A stretch of DNA of 34,843 bases. Source: Leptospira biflexa. Its GTDB lineage: Bacteria; Spirochaetota; Leptospiria; Turneriellales; DYLW01. A program made the translations under genes and the position numbers. This document shows, one piece after another, positions 34,720-34,843 of the stretch (positions are counted from its first letter, which is position 1; the number at the start of each line of letters is the position of its first letter). The DNA is taken from NCBI GenBank assembly GCA_020721865.1, contig DYLW01000027.1, positions 1 through 34,843 of the forward strand, read 5' to 3'. Under the pieces are notes generated by a model. The model did no database searches. It was not told where the DNA came from and saw only the letters and a list, made by a program, of their open reading frames with translations.

Positions 34720-34843
34720 GGTTACAAGTTATTAAAATAACGACCAGTCAGCAATAATAAATTAAAAATTTTTTCCTACTTAATGCGGGTAAGTTCTCAA
34801 TAATCAGGTATTTATATATATACAAGGTAGCAGGGAAATAATT

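Noticed and set aside
1..34843. CRISPR array
   Set aside because: No series of short identical repeats with regular unique spacers is present. The tandem repeats found are coding units or a short 9-bp tract.

Overview
The window reads as a chromosomal segment of a Gram-negative bacterium with an outer membrane. A PorV/UPF0164-type outer-membrane protein sits head-to-head with a giant secreted protein ending in a type IX secretion (T9SS) C-terminal domain. That points to the FCB group (Bacteroidota relatives) or a similar lineage. A beta-subunit glycyl-tRNA synthetase gene (glyS, alpha2beta2 type) argues against ordinary Bacteroidota, which mostly carry single-chain GlyRS. Start codons without a Shine-Dalgarno sequence are mixed with others that have a good one. 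I cannot name the species.

Region 1 (1-17507) is a secretion locus: a divergent pair of a PorV-like barrel (minus) and a 5295-residue protein (plus). The large protein has a signal peptide, about 33 degenerate beta-rich units of roughly 150-160 residues, and a T9SS sorting domain. A strong bidirectional terminator closes it. The barrel may hand the giant protein to the secretion machinery, but that is inference.

Region 2 (17508-22018) is AT-rich and patchwork. It holds a DUF3843-like protein, a ferredoxin-nitroreductase fusion (with a possible coupled 58-residue ORF) and a Phd/PIN toxin-antitoxin pair. Between these lie short direct repeats and decayed DNA resembling the 3' end of T9SS-substrate genes. 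A 49-bp direct repeat (48/49 identical) occurs at the window's left edge and at 21935-21983, so it brackets regions 1 and 2 together.

Region 3 (22019-26182, mainly plus) holds a receiver-histidine kinase with no sensor domain, a PaaI-type thioesterase, a small two-helix membrane protein, a membrane-anchored HAD phosphatase (minus) and an unknown exported protein.

Region 4 (26115-34843, all minus) is a tightly packed set: PilZ -> receiver-STAS -> oligopeptide-binding lipoprotein -> glyS -> hisZ. Upstream of it lie a separately terminated long-form acyl-CoA dehydrogenase and, at the right edge, a small ORF coupled to a DUF2335 membrane protein. The best candidates for something new are the PorV/giant-repeat pair with its unusual sequence-level features, the repeat-bracketed accessory region built on T9SS gene remnants, and the PilZ/receiver-STAS/lipoprotein cluster.
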